A stretch of 64,000 bases of DNA from Congeria kusceri (GCA_027627225.1 CM051025.1:77044474-77108473); one strand, 5' to 3'. Counted from the first letter of the stretch, positions 26,301 to 34,991 are shown. The notes: generated from the sequence alone by a model not told the origin. Made by a program: numbers and translations.

Positions 26301-27490
26301 AATGCATATTTCAAGAAAGTGCAAGAGAAATATATACATATGCATATAAACCCATGAAACCCCAGTATGACGCCCTATTTATTGCCATGTGCTCATCAGG
26401 CAAGATGCCGTGGTGGAAGTGGAAGGATGCACAGGGCAATTGGCGACCTTTCTCGGAAGAAGCTGTGCAAGCAATAGAGCAGGCGAAAACTAACAGGAAC
26501 GAATTTGCGTGTGTCAAGTACAAAAACAAGGAGTAAGTGAAGCTTGGCTTAAACTAGGATAGTGCTGAACAATCTGAACTAGTAGTCAACAGTTTTGATT
26601 TTGCACAGAAGACTTGTTATTCAGAAATATTTTTATCTGAAAATATGATAATATGCTTCATTTTCAAATAATGTTAGAAATTTTGGTAGCCCATGGATAT
26701 TTTGGCAACTGGTAGCGCTAACATATCTTACAGATTATGTTGTTAAAGGTAGGACATCATATGGGCAAGATTACAAAGACGTTGAATACGGTTTTGTTTA
26801 TAAACATTCTGATATTATCGAATTAAGTTTGTTATTTTCATTTTGAACGGATATAGCTAAATGTATTTTATGTGGTATGAAATTGTTGACAATTAACGTG
26901 AATACATCATGTTTTGTAGGTTCATGGTCTTTTTTAACGAGAACAAGTGTGAATTTGACGGAGGAAAGTTTGATGTAACTCGAGAATGTAAGTAAAGTAC
27001 ACTGTTATAGCTGTATGCCCCCACCATCAATGATATGGGGGATATAACGTTGGCCGTGTCCGTGTGTACGTACGTGTGCATGGGGGCATCCGTGTCTTAA
27101 TTTGGACTCATTGCTTGTTTTCAATGTATTTTTTTCTGCAAGAGTCCAAATTAATAACTTTGTTACACTATATAATTATGTTAAATATAATGAATTCCCT
27201 TAAATGCTAACAAAGTCGTCAGTCTATAAGACTTCTGTATTTATTATGAAAATAAATCTACTGCAGTATACAGACTAAAAGAAACATAAATCCAATACAA
27301 ATTTGCATCTAGACCAAGTTATATAAGTATTTGAGTGATGACTATGTTGTAAGAAAAACGATATGTTGTTACTGAGCTCTAAGTTTCGTGTATGACGTAC
27401 TAACAAAAACGTTTGATTTTTATTTCAGTGGTCAGTGATGACGACAGGATGTCGATGATAGAATTGGACAACTATTTTTCCGCCGTGTAA
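8026..27490 (+). CDS. vWA - MIB/HERC2 x2 - WWE multidomain protein (18 exons)
   Basis: Eighteen exons join with matching phases into 2427 nt, 808 codons plus stop: 8026-8351, 9520-9542, 10195-10332, 11421-11546, 12003-12125, 12647-12721, 13270-13400, 14034-14216, 14585-14704, 18041-18163, 19885-20143, 20836-20976, 23844-23929, 24931-24998, 25849-25991, 26301-26532, 26920-26987, 27429-27490. Domains: coiled coil (about 15-75); vWA (about 176-375) with complete MIDAS DASLS at 182-186, T254 in GKTPL and D291 in VLSDF; basic, NLS-like SKKRHHKR near 450; MIB/HERC2 1 (about 514-580, RGRDWDHDDDDG); MIB/HERC2 2 (about 583-641, RGPDWRKKDEDGG); WWE-like (about 722-790, MPWWKWKDAQGNW). MIB/HERC2 domains occur in ubiquitin ligases and WWE domains bind ADP-ribose chains or ligase partners; no RING, HECT or PARP domain is seen. 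A role as an adaptor in ubiquitin/ADP-ribose signalling is inference. The start is the first ATG after an in-frame TAA at 7987; ATG 10197 is an alternative. Confidence 0.85.
8456..8520. repeat. imperfect ATCC simple repeat
   Basis: Run of ATCCATCC/ATTCATT units in intron 1. Confidence 0.8.
8737..9468. mobile_element. non-autonomous hAT-like element with 8-bp TSD
   Basis: Flanked by an exact 8-bp direct repeat GTGTCATG (8729-8736 and 9469-9476). Left end TAGGAGTGTCACGATAT; right end complement TAGTGGTGTCGCAATAT. The 8-bp duplication and GTGTCNC-type ends are typical of hAT elements. No transposase frame in 732 bp. It lies in intron 1. Confidence 0.85.
9520..9542 (+). CDS. exon 2: 23-nt micro-exon
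   Basis: Acceptor TTGCGTTTTAG, donor GCG|GTAAGT. Adds SKRQRLC and leaves one base that completes GCG at the start of exon 3. Too short to be found from coding content; supported by strong splice sites and exact phase match (2 in, 1 out). Confidence 0.6.
10195..10332 (+). CDS. exon 3: region before the vWA domain
   Basis: Acceptor TGTGTTTTCAG, donor AAAG|GTTCGA. GC-rich codons encode MSAADLPGEPLFKYEPEEKD and a following Leu/Val-rich helix. The ATG at 10197 could be a downstream start in a transcript lacking exons 1-2. Confidence 0.8.
10413..10463. mobile_element. foldback MITE fragment, copy 2 (right arm only)
   Basis: Only the right terminal arm remains: ACACTTGACGCACATGCATT followed by a TTTTCTCACGGCGCGCC end. 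Confidence 0.8.
10929..11214. mobile_element. short TIR element, ATGCTTTG direct repeats
   Basis: Left end TAGGATCATATTTTTCACA, right end TGTGAAAAATATGGCCCTA plus CA. Direct repeats ATGCTTTG at 10921-10928 and 11215-11222. Inner repeats of GTGTGAATAATAAGAT. Likely hAT-type, non-autonomous; it lies in intron 3. Confidence 0.65.
11421..11546 (+). CDS. exon 4: start of vWA domain, MIDAS DxSxS
   Basis: After a Pro/Ser linker it encodes DTVLVIDASLSMKG, the first vWA strand and the metal-binding DxSxS motif, then helix 1. Phase 1 at both ends. Confidence 0.92.
11559..11588. repeat. end fragment of the TATAGACGTTTCC element
   Basis: ATAGACGTTTCCACAAATG and ATCATATG match the left end of the element at 27578. 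It lies 12 bases beyond the exon 4 donor. Confidence 0.6.
12003..12125 (+). CDS. exon 5: vWA domain, middle
   Basis: Encodes LDKTNWDLGLEERLSVIMCG, the second vWA strand region, and a following helix. Acceptor TTTCACTTTAG, donor TTAG|GTACTT, phase 1 at both ends. Confidence 0.9.
12647..12721 (+). CDS. exon 6: vWA domain, MIDAS Thr
   Basis: Encodes IEGKTPLLTALTLALCYI. T254 in GKTPL is the MIDAS threonine expected here. Acceptor TTTTCACAG, donor AAAG|GTAACC. Confidence 0.92.
13270..13400 (+). CDS. exon 7: vWA domain, MIDAS Asp
   Basis: Encodes NPRVIVLSDFNPTND (MIDAS Asp 291) and an acidic tail. The acceptor GCTGTTAAG is fixed by phase: the better-looking CTGCAG 13 bases on would break the frame. 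The last ~22 bases of the exon and the donor AAAG|GTACGTAAT are the first part of a 51-bp tandem repeat. The frame stays open into the repeat as far as 13682. Confidence 0.85.
13378..13790 (+). repeat. 51-bp minisatellite spanning an exon/intron junction
   Basis: About seven to eight units. Donor-equivalent positions fall at 13401, 13452, 13503, 13554, 13604, 13655 and 13706, a period of 51 (one step of 50). Each unit has CGTAATGATAACAAC, TGACGTCATCAACCGC and a tail like GAAAATAGAAAG. The first unit's tail is the end of exon 7, so the array arose by duplication of the exon 7 donor junction. Confidence 0.9.
14034..14216 (+). CDS. exon 8: C-terminal vWA strands
   Basis: 61 codons, phase 0. Encodes MLGIYCVPVGRNKNTQFARA then ENSNGGELFTS, matching the last strand and helix of vWA domains. 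Acceptor TCATTTTCAG, donor CAAC|GTATGC. Confidence 0.9.
14585..14704 (+). CDS. exon 9: linker after vWA
   Basis: 40 codons, phase 0 at both ends: VVAARVCDDYDAS then an acidic helix DPEEILQEIMPL. No family recognised. Acceptor TTTTGGTTAG, donor CAAG|GTGGGC. Confidence 0.85.
14970..17456. mobile_element. 2.5-kb element with long terminal inverted repeats
   Basis: Left arm about 14970-15530, right arm about 16610-17456, inverted copies of each other. Outer tips read CCACTC..GTTTCGCACTTTC on both sides. Inner landmarks repeated in inverse are GTCTGTATCCTGATAA, GGAGGAGCAGA and GGATAATG.TCGAGCT. The right arm has an extra palindrome-rich block (17130-17400). No transposase is seen between the arms. 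It lies in intron 9. Confidence 0.8.
17161..17198. repeat. perfect 15-bp palindrome with 8-nt loop
   Basis: GATGCGAGATCGCGA, loop AATTAATA, then the exact complement. It belongs to a cluster of GCGAGATC/TCGCGATCTC motifs that could extrude a cruciform. Confidence 0.85.
17622..17783. mobile_element. foldback MITE, copy 3 (left arm lost)
   Basis: Starts in the family's central TTCCGCTTTTATGGTATTTT and ends GGTTTCCCACGACACGCCTC. Confidence 0.85.
18041..18163 (+). CDS. exon 10: acidic/basic linker with NLS-like run
   Basis: 41 codons: DAIVKVITKTISG, an acidic YEEESEPE stretch and basic RSKKRHHKR. The basic run could be a nuclear localisation signal. Acceptor CTACCACAG, donor AGG|GTATTA. Confidence 0.85.
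18470..19229. mobile_element. TA-flanked TIR element, Tc1/mariner-like
   Basis: Left end CGAGGGGTGATCAATTAATT then CGTGGACAC; the right end is the inverse of CGAGAGATGATCAATAAATT then CGTGGCCAC. TA dinucleotides flank both ends (18468-18469, 19230-19231). No transposase open frame, so non-autonomous. It lies in intron 10. Confidence 0.75.
19464..19676. mobile_element. small TIR element in intron 10
   Basis: Ends AAATATGTGTTTCGG and its approximate inverse CGCGAAACACACATGATATTT. AATCCCGACCCTA phrases occur inside both halves. Confidence 0.6.
19885..20143 (+). CDS. exon 11: first half of MIB/HERC2 domain 1
   Basis: 86 codons plus one base. A helical charged segment leads to LGSRVRRGRDWDHDDDDGRK and PGTIVGH, the characteristic start of a MIB/HERC2 domain. 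Acceptor GATTTTACAG, donor AAAG|GTTTAA. Confidence 0.92.
20228..20577 (+). mobile_element. AGGCGTAAA TIR element, copy A
   Basis: Left end GCGTAAAAAATATG then TTTCAGGTTAC; right end is the inverse. Contains TACAAAAATGCCCCGACCC. It lies in intron 11. A second copy lies in the opposite direction at 21460-21811. Confidence 0.8.
20836..20976 (+). CDS. exon 12: end of MIB/HERC2 1, start of domain 2
   Basis: 141 nt, phase 1 in and out, so skipping would keep the frame. VLIVLFDNDKQVFCKYGKDG and KYDVKQVD are the second half of a MIB/HERC2 domain. IGCSVKR begins the next one. The exon sits between two inverted copies of the same transposon. Confidence 0.92.
21111..21366. mobile_element. foldback MITE, copy 4 (full length)
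   Basis: Best complete copy: left tip GGCGTGTCGTGGGAAAACTG, right tip TTTTCCCACGACACGC, middle TTCCGCTTTTATGATATTTT. 256 bp. Confidence 0.9.
21460..21811 (-). mobile_element. AGGCGTAAA TIR element, copy B (inverted)
   Basis: Inverse complement of copy A along its length; right end ACATATTTTTTACGCC. A C-run and A-run near the left end (21490-21521) have expanded. It lies in intron 12, so exon 12 is between the two copies. Confidence 0.8.
21957..23034. mobile_element. 1.1-kb TIR element with ~120-bp internal tandem repeats
   Basis: Left tip TACGGTGGCAATGAACTGCC, right tip inverse TGTGGTGGCATAGAACTGCC. The interior (about 22000-22870) is a diverged tandem repeat with ATGATAATTATCT, AATCTTAAC and ATATTCGCGATACCACTT in each unit. 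No open frame. Its tips resemble the element at 45397. Confidence 0.75.
23346..23464. mobile_element. foldback MITE, copy 5 (centre deleted)
   Basis: Both tips present (GGCGTGTCGTGGGAAAACCG and CCCACGACACGC) but only 119 bp long. The CCGCTTTT middle is missing. Confidence 0.9.
23844..23929 (+). CDS. exon 13: MIB/HERC2 domain 2
   Basis: GPDWRKKDEDGGRGSVGAVI, the hallmark of the domain. Acceptor GTTCATTAG, donor CATG|GTACGG. Confidence 0.92.
24239..24335. repeat. 20-bp tandem repeat, ~5 units
   Basis: Unit CAACTGTTCCTGTATGAATT, five copies. Degenerate CCTGTATGAAAT phrases continue to about 24640. Confidence 0.9.
24931..24998 (+). CDS. exon 14: MIB/HERC2 domain 2, end
   Basis: VRWRGGSIQPYKFGLHDRYE, the C-terminal strands of the domain. 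Acceptor TTTGCCCAG, donor AGGT|GTAAGT. Confidence 0.92.
25471..25505. repeat. end fragment of the TATAGACGTTTCC element
   Basis: AAACGTTTCCACAACTGTC and AATCATATGCAAAT, as at 27578. It lies next to MITE copy 6. Confidence 0.6.
25515..25603. mobile_element. foldback MITE, copy 6 (short)
   Basis: AGGCGTCTGGTGGGAAAAC left tip, CCCACGACACGTCTC right tip, 89 bp with the centre deleted. Confidence 0.85.
25849..25991 (+). CDS. exon 15: Gly/Pro-rich linker
   Basis: Encodes TDECTNFKNEP and a Gly-rich, low-complexity stretch (MHGGGIAAGQTPG). Acceptor CCGATTTCAG, donor GCCA|GTAAGT. Confidence 0.88.
26061..26110. repeat. (AAAT)n microsatellite
   Basis: About 12 units of AAAT/ACAT/AAAC in intron 15. 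Confidence 0.9.
26301..26532 (+). CDS. exon 16: WWE-like domain, first part
   Basis: After a Tyr-rich helix it encodes MPWWKWKDAQGNWRPFSEE, AVQAIEQAKTNRNEF and ACVKYKN. The W-x-W, the GxW turn and the following helix fit the WWE fold. Acceptor GTTGCACAG, donor GGA|GTAAGT. Confidence 0.88.
26920..26987 (+). CDS. exon 17: WWE-like domain, last strands
   Basis: FMVFFNENKCEFDGGKFDVT. Acceptor GTTTTGTAG, donor GAAT|GTAAGT. Confidence 0.88.
27429..27490 (+). CDS. exon 18: C-terminus and stop
   Basis: LVSDDDRMSMIELDNYFSAV then TAA at 27488-27490. Acceptor TATTTCAG. A variant poly(A) signal ATTAAA at about 27628 lies inside a transposon 3' of the stop; the true 3' end is not established. Confidence 0.88.
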
Positions 27491-27577
27491 CACAAGAGGG
27501 CAATAACGATGCAACGTGTGCCATCACAAGGCAACACAAACATAAAATTGTATTATATAAATCGGATAGCTCGCCAG

Positions 27578-28235
27578 TATAGACGTTTCCACAAATGTCA
27601 ATCATATGCAAATCAAATCTGGTTAAAATTAAATCTTAAAATACGCTTCGCATTAGGATCTGAGGACTACCAGTAGAAGGTCATCTTCTGACAACTTTTC
27701 AGTCTTCCAATCAGAGCCTTGCTTTCATGGTTTTGAAAGTGAACCTGAAACAAACTGGGATCCAAACGTGGAGTTATTAAACATTCATATTTTTACCATG
27801 TAAACACACTTTTAGAGTCGATTTGTGGGATATACGCCAACTAAGAACAATTTGTGGTTTAAATATTTATTATACGCAACAATCCGTGCACAATAAGAAA
27901 TCTAGTCGTAAATTACAACACAAAACAAACTACGTAATGCTTCTCGAAAGGAACAATCCCATTGGTTGAGATATGAAACGCTTTTTGAAAAATCCAAGTT
28001 TGCTAGAAGAAGTAACTCAACAGGCCGTTATTAGATCTTCCTGCAAATCAATCTTGTATTTTAATCCAATCAGTGTACTCAGATATCACGTGTTTAACGG
28101 TTAAACTATTTTATGCAAAAGAGCACGTGGTTCAGCTTGTGCAGTATTTGTGAAGTCGATGAATGGAAAATAATCATTTAACAATAACTGGGGAGAAGTT
28201 GTAATGTTAGTGGAAAATTACTGGAAACGTCTATA
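27578..28235. mobile_element. TATAGACGTTTCCA TIR element
   Basis: 14-bp inverted tips TATAGACGTTTCCA (27578 and inverse ending 28235), 658 bp, no open frame. It begins 88 bases past the stop of the upstream gene, so may be part of its 3' UTR. The left end also occurs as fragments at 11559 and 25471. Confidence 0.6.
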
Positions 28236-31200
28236 GATCGATCCGGGATTTGCAACAAATAGTTTAAACTCCTCCTTAGCGATTGTTAAAGTATTATTTT
28301 CCATTCATCTATCTTTACAAACACAATATGTTTTCTTGTTTCGACGAATGTTATGCAAAACTTTCTGATGCTCTACGTTTGTGTGTGCGCGTTTGTAAGT
28401 CGTGCTCATAATTGGGCCATACACATTTGATTCTATGTTTAGCGTCCCCAAGATTTTTTGAAACCTACCAACCAGGCAGGAAAAAACAAACAACGATATG
28501 ATAAGAAAATAATTTTTCTTTTACAGCTTATTCATGGCAGTGGTCCAAGCTAAAGCAAATGTTCACTTGCAAAACTCTTATATATCATCATATGGGGAAT
28601 CTACTTTTACCACAGTATTTTAACATTGTAAATCGACTAGTTGCACACTATCTTTTACAAATGTTGGTAAAAACACCTACAAGTCTTTTTTTCTGTTTCT
28701 TCCCCTAAATTGTGTATACTCATGCCGATTTTTTACATTGTCAAAATTGTTTGTTGTTTTCATTCAGGGATCAAAAAACTTACCAGCCCGAGGACGCTAA
28801 ACAAAGAATCAAATTGGTATTGCCTTGTTGTAACCATTGTGCTCTTACTAGTATATTCCAGATGCCTGTCTGAAAACATCGAATAAAGGCAAACACAAGT
28901 TGCATGCTCAGTAAATACATTAAAATTTCATTTAGATTTGACACATATAATTCTGAAATAATCAATTTGGAACTATTAGACCGTAATGAAACATTGGGCT
29001 CTTCATCAGATAAATTTTTATATAATGTTTTTATTTTTTTATTTATGTTTATATTTCCAACTAGGCCGAAACTTAACGAAGTCCATCGTGTTTTATTTAG
29101 AATATTGTGCAGACTGTAGAAAGTTACCGGTGAATGTTTGGAATGATGAAATCCTTTGCTCCACGAAGTTCATTGTGTAAATACAACTTATGTTATATAT
29201 ACACAGTTTTACATGAAAGATGAATGGTTTTCTATTTAACAATATCTAACATACCGAATGTTTAGATTATTATCCACATACATATATACATACATCGGCC
29301 TGTAGGAAGACCATTTTAATTTCACATTTGTGTGGCCTTAAAATACAGTTGGGATGGGGGTGGGGGGCGGGGGGGGGGAGTAGGGCCAGCTGGAAATACA
29401 CAGTACATTTTCTCTGGGCCTTAATAGGTGCCTTCAAAATCCTCCCTGTATTTCTACTGGCATATTTTTCTGGGCTCAAGGAATTGGAAAACTAGAGTCA
29501 GGTACAGTGACCTTAAGTACAGTGTACTTTTTACATCTTTCAACTTTTAGTATGTACAAAAATATGTACTAAAAACTCTTTGCATGCGTTTATTTAGTAA
29601 ATGTCATACGAATTTGTGTTGACAGAAAACTGTACTATATATCTTAAACAAATATGTAGTGTTTACTTTTTCCAATTATAAATGTTAGTTCATGTATTTT
29701 TTCGAAATTGTGATTTTCACGGTATTTTTTTCCAGCAAAAATCGACATTAAAAAATATATTTGTTGGCATAGTGTTACACGGATGATAATCCTTATTGTC
29801 TATATATATACGGTTATGTCGTTCTTTTTTATGAAAGACTTCAGTTGTATTGAAGCAGAATTATGTGCAGTCCATTAGTTTTTAATGAATTGTATAACGG
29901 ATCTGATATCAATGCTAAATTATCATCTTACTTGCTTCTATTCTTTTTTTTAAGAGCAATGTTTCATCTCAATACCTTTTTGCTTGTGTGGGATTGGATA
30001 ATTATATCTTTTCCACCATTTTTCCAGCACGTTTTCAAAAATATATCTGCTAAACAGTTATTAATGACACAAATTGCCAATCACTGGATAACCAATGCAC
30101 TTAGGTGAAAAGGACGGTGTACGGCGCTAGTATTCGGTACCTATTTGCAACAAATGTAATGTTCAGTTTTTCGTCCAGTGTGTGTGTTTTTAACTGTTTC
30201 ATTTTTTTCTCTAAGTCATTTGTGTACAGAATTATGCATAAAGGTTTCACAATAAAAGTGATTAACGATACAAAGTGTGTATTTTAATATAATCCTTATA
30301 AAGAGTTTGCCCGTATACGAGCTCAGTATTGTAATATTTGTCACATTTATTTTTGTCTGTACATAGTGTGTGGGGAACTGGGTAAAACTCTGTGTATGCA
30401 TGTGTATGTATTTTATATACATTTGACAAACTTATATATGGAATATTTTTTGGAGGATCATAAGTTAATAAAAGGTCTGGTGGTGACTGCCGAGGTGGTC
30501 CGGTGGAGTGAAAATATTGTAAACAGTAAGTACGACTATCAAATTCTGTTTTATATTACCTTCTTAACAGTGCATTATACGTTTTCGTTTTACCCCACCG
30601 GTTGGGCTGGTCCAGTGAGTCTCCTAACCGTGACCCTTGGTAATGAGAAACTGTATATTCGAGCGCAGTCTGTGTTCAGGGGAGTGCCCAGAGGAAACAG
30701 GCGTGGTAACCAAACTCACATGTAGCAGGGCGAATTGAACCCTGAAAGCCTAAATACGACTTTTGGATGATCCACACATTGACCTATGTGACATTATATA
30801 TCTGTTGCATGCAACTTTTCAACCCAAGCCACCATAATATTATTAGCATATTGTTGTGATGTTGCGACAGCTGCGATAGGGAAACTATAGAGCAGATGTT
30901 ATTAACGGGGCAAGTCGACGGTATTTCCCATATATATAGACACACATTAAAACAACACAGACTCCCATTTTTCACGAATATATTTTTCAAGTAGCAATAA
31001 TATATTAATGGAACTGTTAAGGAAAAAATATATACAACGCAAAATAAATGTGTTCTATACACGGTTCTAGCAGGATTCTAACTCGTGCCAACAAAATCGC
31101 GCACTTCAATGGAAATTTACTGCGCTAAGCTTGTATTTTAAAATTCCCTGACGAATGATGAATAAACGGTCCAGACAAGCTGTATGATGCACATATTTGA

Positions 31201-31584
31201 CCTTTGATCTCTAAGTATGAAATTAACCGTTCAACTAGGGACACATTTATTGCGTGCGACACGCCATCTCCACATGGTAAACATTTGTGGAAAGTTATTT
31301 TAAAATTCTCTGAAAAATTATGAATTAACAGTCCGTACAAGCTGTATTATGCCAATATTTGACCTTTGACCTCTAAGTGTGACCGAGACGTTTGAGCTAG
31401 GGATACAGATCTTGCGTGCGACCAAAGTAAATTTACCGGTAGCTGCATTGAAATAAACCTATGTCATGACAGTTAAATATAATTGAAAGGTTGTCCACAT
31501 ATTTGTTATCAATCATATTAATAAGTTTATATTATCATGTTTATCGCACTAATAGAAACTTAAATTAGACATTTACATTGTATC
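28236..31584. other. intergenic, no supported gene
   Basis: AT-rich, only short chance frames. Includes a G-rich tract at 29351-29385. Confidence 0.5.
29351..29385 (+). other. G-rich tract, potential G-quadruplex
   Basis: GGGATGGGGGTGGGGGGCGG followed by ten G. Four or more G-runs with one-base spacers. Confidence 0.8.
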
Positions 31585-31793
31585 CACAGGTGTACGGTTA
31601 GCTCGTGGCTATGATAATAATTACTGAACACATCAATTTTAATGACAAATAATCAAGAAATGACGAAAAAACTACTTTTCTGAAGAAGAAAAAAGTTCAA
31701 TATCAAATATATCGCTATTTCTTCATTATTTGTCATTAGAATTGATGTGTTAAGTCACTAATTATTATCAGAGACACGCGCTTACCACCTGTG
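31585..31793. mobile_element. 209-bp hairpin (foldback) MITE
   Basis: Ends CACAGGTG and CACCTGTG. Arms share TGATAATAATTA, ACACATCAATTTTAATGAC (one mismatch) and AAATAAT.AAGAAAT. Could fold almost end to end. Confidence 0.8.
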
Positions 31794-32259
31794 ATTGTGT
31801 CGATAGGCGAAATTACAACACAAAAGGAAGGTAACTGGGAAACAGTGGAGAAGCCACAGCTGAAAAGTTGCCTCCCCTATTTTCAAAACGGCCATGACTA
31901 GACTTGCGAACTGGAACTTTTGTGGAAGCGTCACAAATTAGAGAGGTTTGTTCCTGGATTTGTAAAAATTATTATGAGAATGCGACAAACACTAGGCAAT
32001 AAATAACTGTATACTAAGAGAGGATTTTCACTGATTGTCATTTTTTTTTCGGCCAAATACTTGTCACAGGTGCAATAACTATCACAAAATGTGTATTTCC
32101 ATATAATATCTTAATGAGTTATGTAGGCACATTGGTTTATAAGCACAATGTATTTATTTTAAATGAAACCAAAAAAGACGTATCAGAAACTCTTTTGAAT
32201 TGATCAAACGTGTCCTTTATAAGCATACCCCCCTATAAAATCCACTGTCACAAACATAG
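31794..32259. other. intergenic, nothing recognised
   Basis: No open frame, no repeat recognised. Confidence 0.5.
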
Positions 32260-33890
32260 TGCCATATTTTTTATGGGTAATTTATTCTGCATTTTGACCG
32301 AGTTCAATAAGTTTTGTTTAATAATTGATTGGTTGTTGTTTGTACAATGAGGTTGCAAGATAGAACAAAATAATGCAGAATTATATAGTTAAAAAATTAA
32401 TATTTTATTCGTGTCACAAGATGCTTGAAGTTTACTTGACACTAACTTATTTGCTGTTCTATCACCAAATTGTTTTGAAGAAAACCATGGTTTAACATTT
32501 TAATTGATAAGAGTTTACACAACTTCTTATGAAAGAAACGAAGTTTTTATCAACCTTATCATACAAAATCAAGATTTAAGCCATTAATGTTCGAAGCCCA
32601 TATGGGGGAATTTTTCTGTGAAGCTTTACGTGACAACTGTTTGTCTCTTGCCAGACTTTTCTCTATGAAATTGACAGTGTTATATGTAATCTCTTACTGA
32701 GAATGGTATATTATGACAAATAGAGTGACGAGTTATCAAAAATATTACAGATTTTGGTTATTGGAAAGGTAAACTTGAAGTTTACGTGACTGAATACTTA
32801 CGTGACAATTTTATGAAATAGGCGCTTAATGCGGTGTAGACATCGACCAAATAATTTGTTTGGTGTTTTCGGTTTATGCTGTGATATTTATGACATTATT
32901 GAATGTTTTTCTAAGGCCATTTAGTTGAAATCAATGACACATGATCTATTGTTTTAGGTTACTTATTTGAACTCCCCTTGTTTTTGTTTTGTAAAATATA
33001 TCGTGATAACTTTATAGATATAATGTGGTTTAATTGCACTTATGCTAAGAAATAAATAAAGATAAGTGCTGTTATGACACATGGTTTTATTATCCAATAA
33101 TACAAACGTATAGTGACAACGACAGGGCTAAAATAGCTGAAATCTTGAAAAAGTTGGTTGAATTTTACGTAACAAATATGAACTCAGTTATGTTATTAAA
33201 TTGTCAAATACTCTACAATCATCCATCATCTATCACATTTATATTGGTAAATCTAGTTATCCAGAAAACAAGGATGTTATTTGAAAAGAGTTTACGATAG
33301 TTTTACCACATGTGATGTCTGTTAAATGTAACAGTTGAGTTTATTGAATTTTATGTGACACTTGGTATGAATTTCGCATTTTAATGGTTCTATGTCAATT
33401 TTAATCTTTATTTTTCTACAAATGTTTATATTTGCAAGTTATTTTCCCCACATCTATGATAGGTTAATCCATTTTCTGCTGAAGCATGTACAATGTGTAA
33501 CTTGTTTAATGAATTTTACGTGAAAAAAGCATATCCTGTAAAATGGTCTTATATCAGTTGAGCTCTAAAATTTCTGCTTTAGACTTTGTAAAGGTTTTGT
33601 GTGCATTACTATTATATTCGACTCTGTATTTACAATTTATTTATGGTGTAAAGATATATGAAAAAACAAAAGGACAATAATGCAAAGAAATACTGTTTCT
33701 TCTGCACAATTTTCCATTTTAAGTGTCCATTATTTGACAATGTTATCAGTTAAGTGTCTTCAAGAAAATAAATAATAGAAATTGTTGTGTTGATAATTTC
33801 ATAAAGACAAAAAAGTGGATCTCTTATGTTTGTTTTAATCATATTCTGTATCTGTCATTAGGTTGGTATCACTGTCACGTAAAATACACA
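32260..33890 (+). repeat. old diverged tandem array, ~170-bp period
   Basis: The motif GAATTTTACGTGACA or variants recurs near 32431, 32624, 32781, 33171, 33346 and 33511, mostly 155-195 bases apart. The rest of each unit is strongly diverged. No open frame. Confidence 0.5.
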
Positions 33891-34084
33891 AGTAAAGCTC
33901 ATGCATTTGTTGACCGCACACTACAGCAACAAATAAAGCTTTCAAAATGTGGCCATCACTTAAAACTCAACACAGATAAGTTCCATTTTCGTATTAAAAA
34001 TAAATTTGTATGGAAATGAGAAATCATAATTTTCATATTTATGTTATGCTTTTCGGCCCAAAAAATAAGAATATATATATGAGT

Positions 34085-34991
34085 GTTTTGTCAGAGTAAG
34101 TATATAGTCTGTGTATATCAGAGTAAGTATATAGTCTGTGTATATCAGAGTAAGTATATAGTCTGTGTATATCAGAGTAAGTATGTAGTCTGTGTATATC
34201 AAAGTAAGTATATAGTCTGTGTATATCAAAGAGAATGAGTGTTTTGTCAGAGTAAGTATATAGTCTGTGTATATCAAAGAGAATGAGTGTTTTGTCAGAG
34301 TAAGTATATAGTCTGTGGATATCAAAGAGAATGAGTGTTTTGACAAAGTAAGTATGTAGTCTGTGTATATCAAAGTAAGTATATAGTCTGTGTATATCAA
34401 AGTAAGTATATAGTCTGTGTATATCAAAGTAAGTATATAGTCTGTGTATATCAAAGTAAGTATAAAGTCTGTGTATATCACAGTAAGTATATAGTCTGTG
34501 TATATCAAAGTAAGTATATAGTCTGTGTATATCAAAGTCAGTATATAGTCTGTGTATATCAAAGTAAGTATATAGTCTGTGTATATCAAAGTAAGTATAT
34601 AGTCTGTGGATATCAAAGAGAATGAGTGTTTTGACAAAGTAAGTATGTAGTCTGTGTATATCAAAGTAAGTATATAGTCTGTGTATATCAAAGTAAGTAT
34701 ATAGTCTGTGTATATCAAAGTAAGTATATAGTCTGTGTATATCAAAGTAAGTATAAAGTCTGTGTATATCACAGTAAGTATATAGTCTGTGTATATCAAA
34801 GTAAGTATATAGTCTGTGTATATCAAAGTAAGTATATAGTCTGTGTATATCAAAGTAAGTATATAGTCTGTGTATATCAAAGTAAGTATATAGTCTGTGT
34901 ATATCAAAGTCAGTATATAGTCTGTGTATATCAAAGTAAGTATATAGTCTGTGTATATCAAAGTAAGTATATAGTCTGTGTATATCAAAGT
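34085..34991. repeat. 27-bp satellite with 291-bp higher-order repeat
   Basis: Unit AGTAAGTATATAGTCTGTGT plus ATATCAA, about 33 copies. Variant units carry GAGAATGAGTGTTTTG. A block with the same variants repeats at a 291-base step (34321 and 34612; 34461 and 34752). The 27-base period leaves an open frame on the minus strand (TLIYTDYIL repeated), which is a by-product, not a gene. Confidence 0.9.

Noticed and set aside
34044..34988. Long minus-strand open frame of repeated TLIYTDYIL
   Set aside because: It follows from a 27-bp satellite whose length is a multiple of three. No promoter, no non-repeat domain, and composition matches the satellite.
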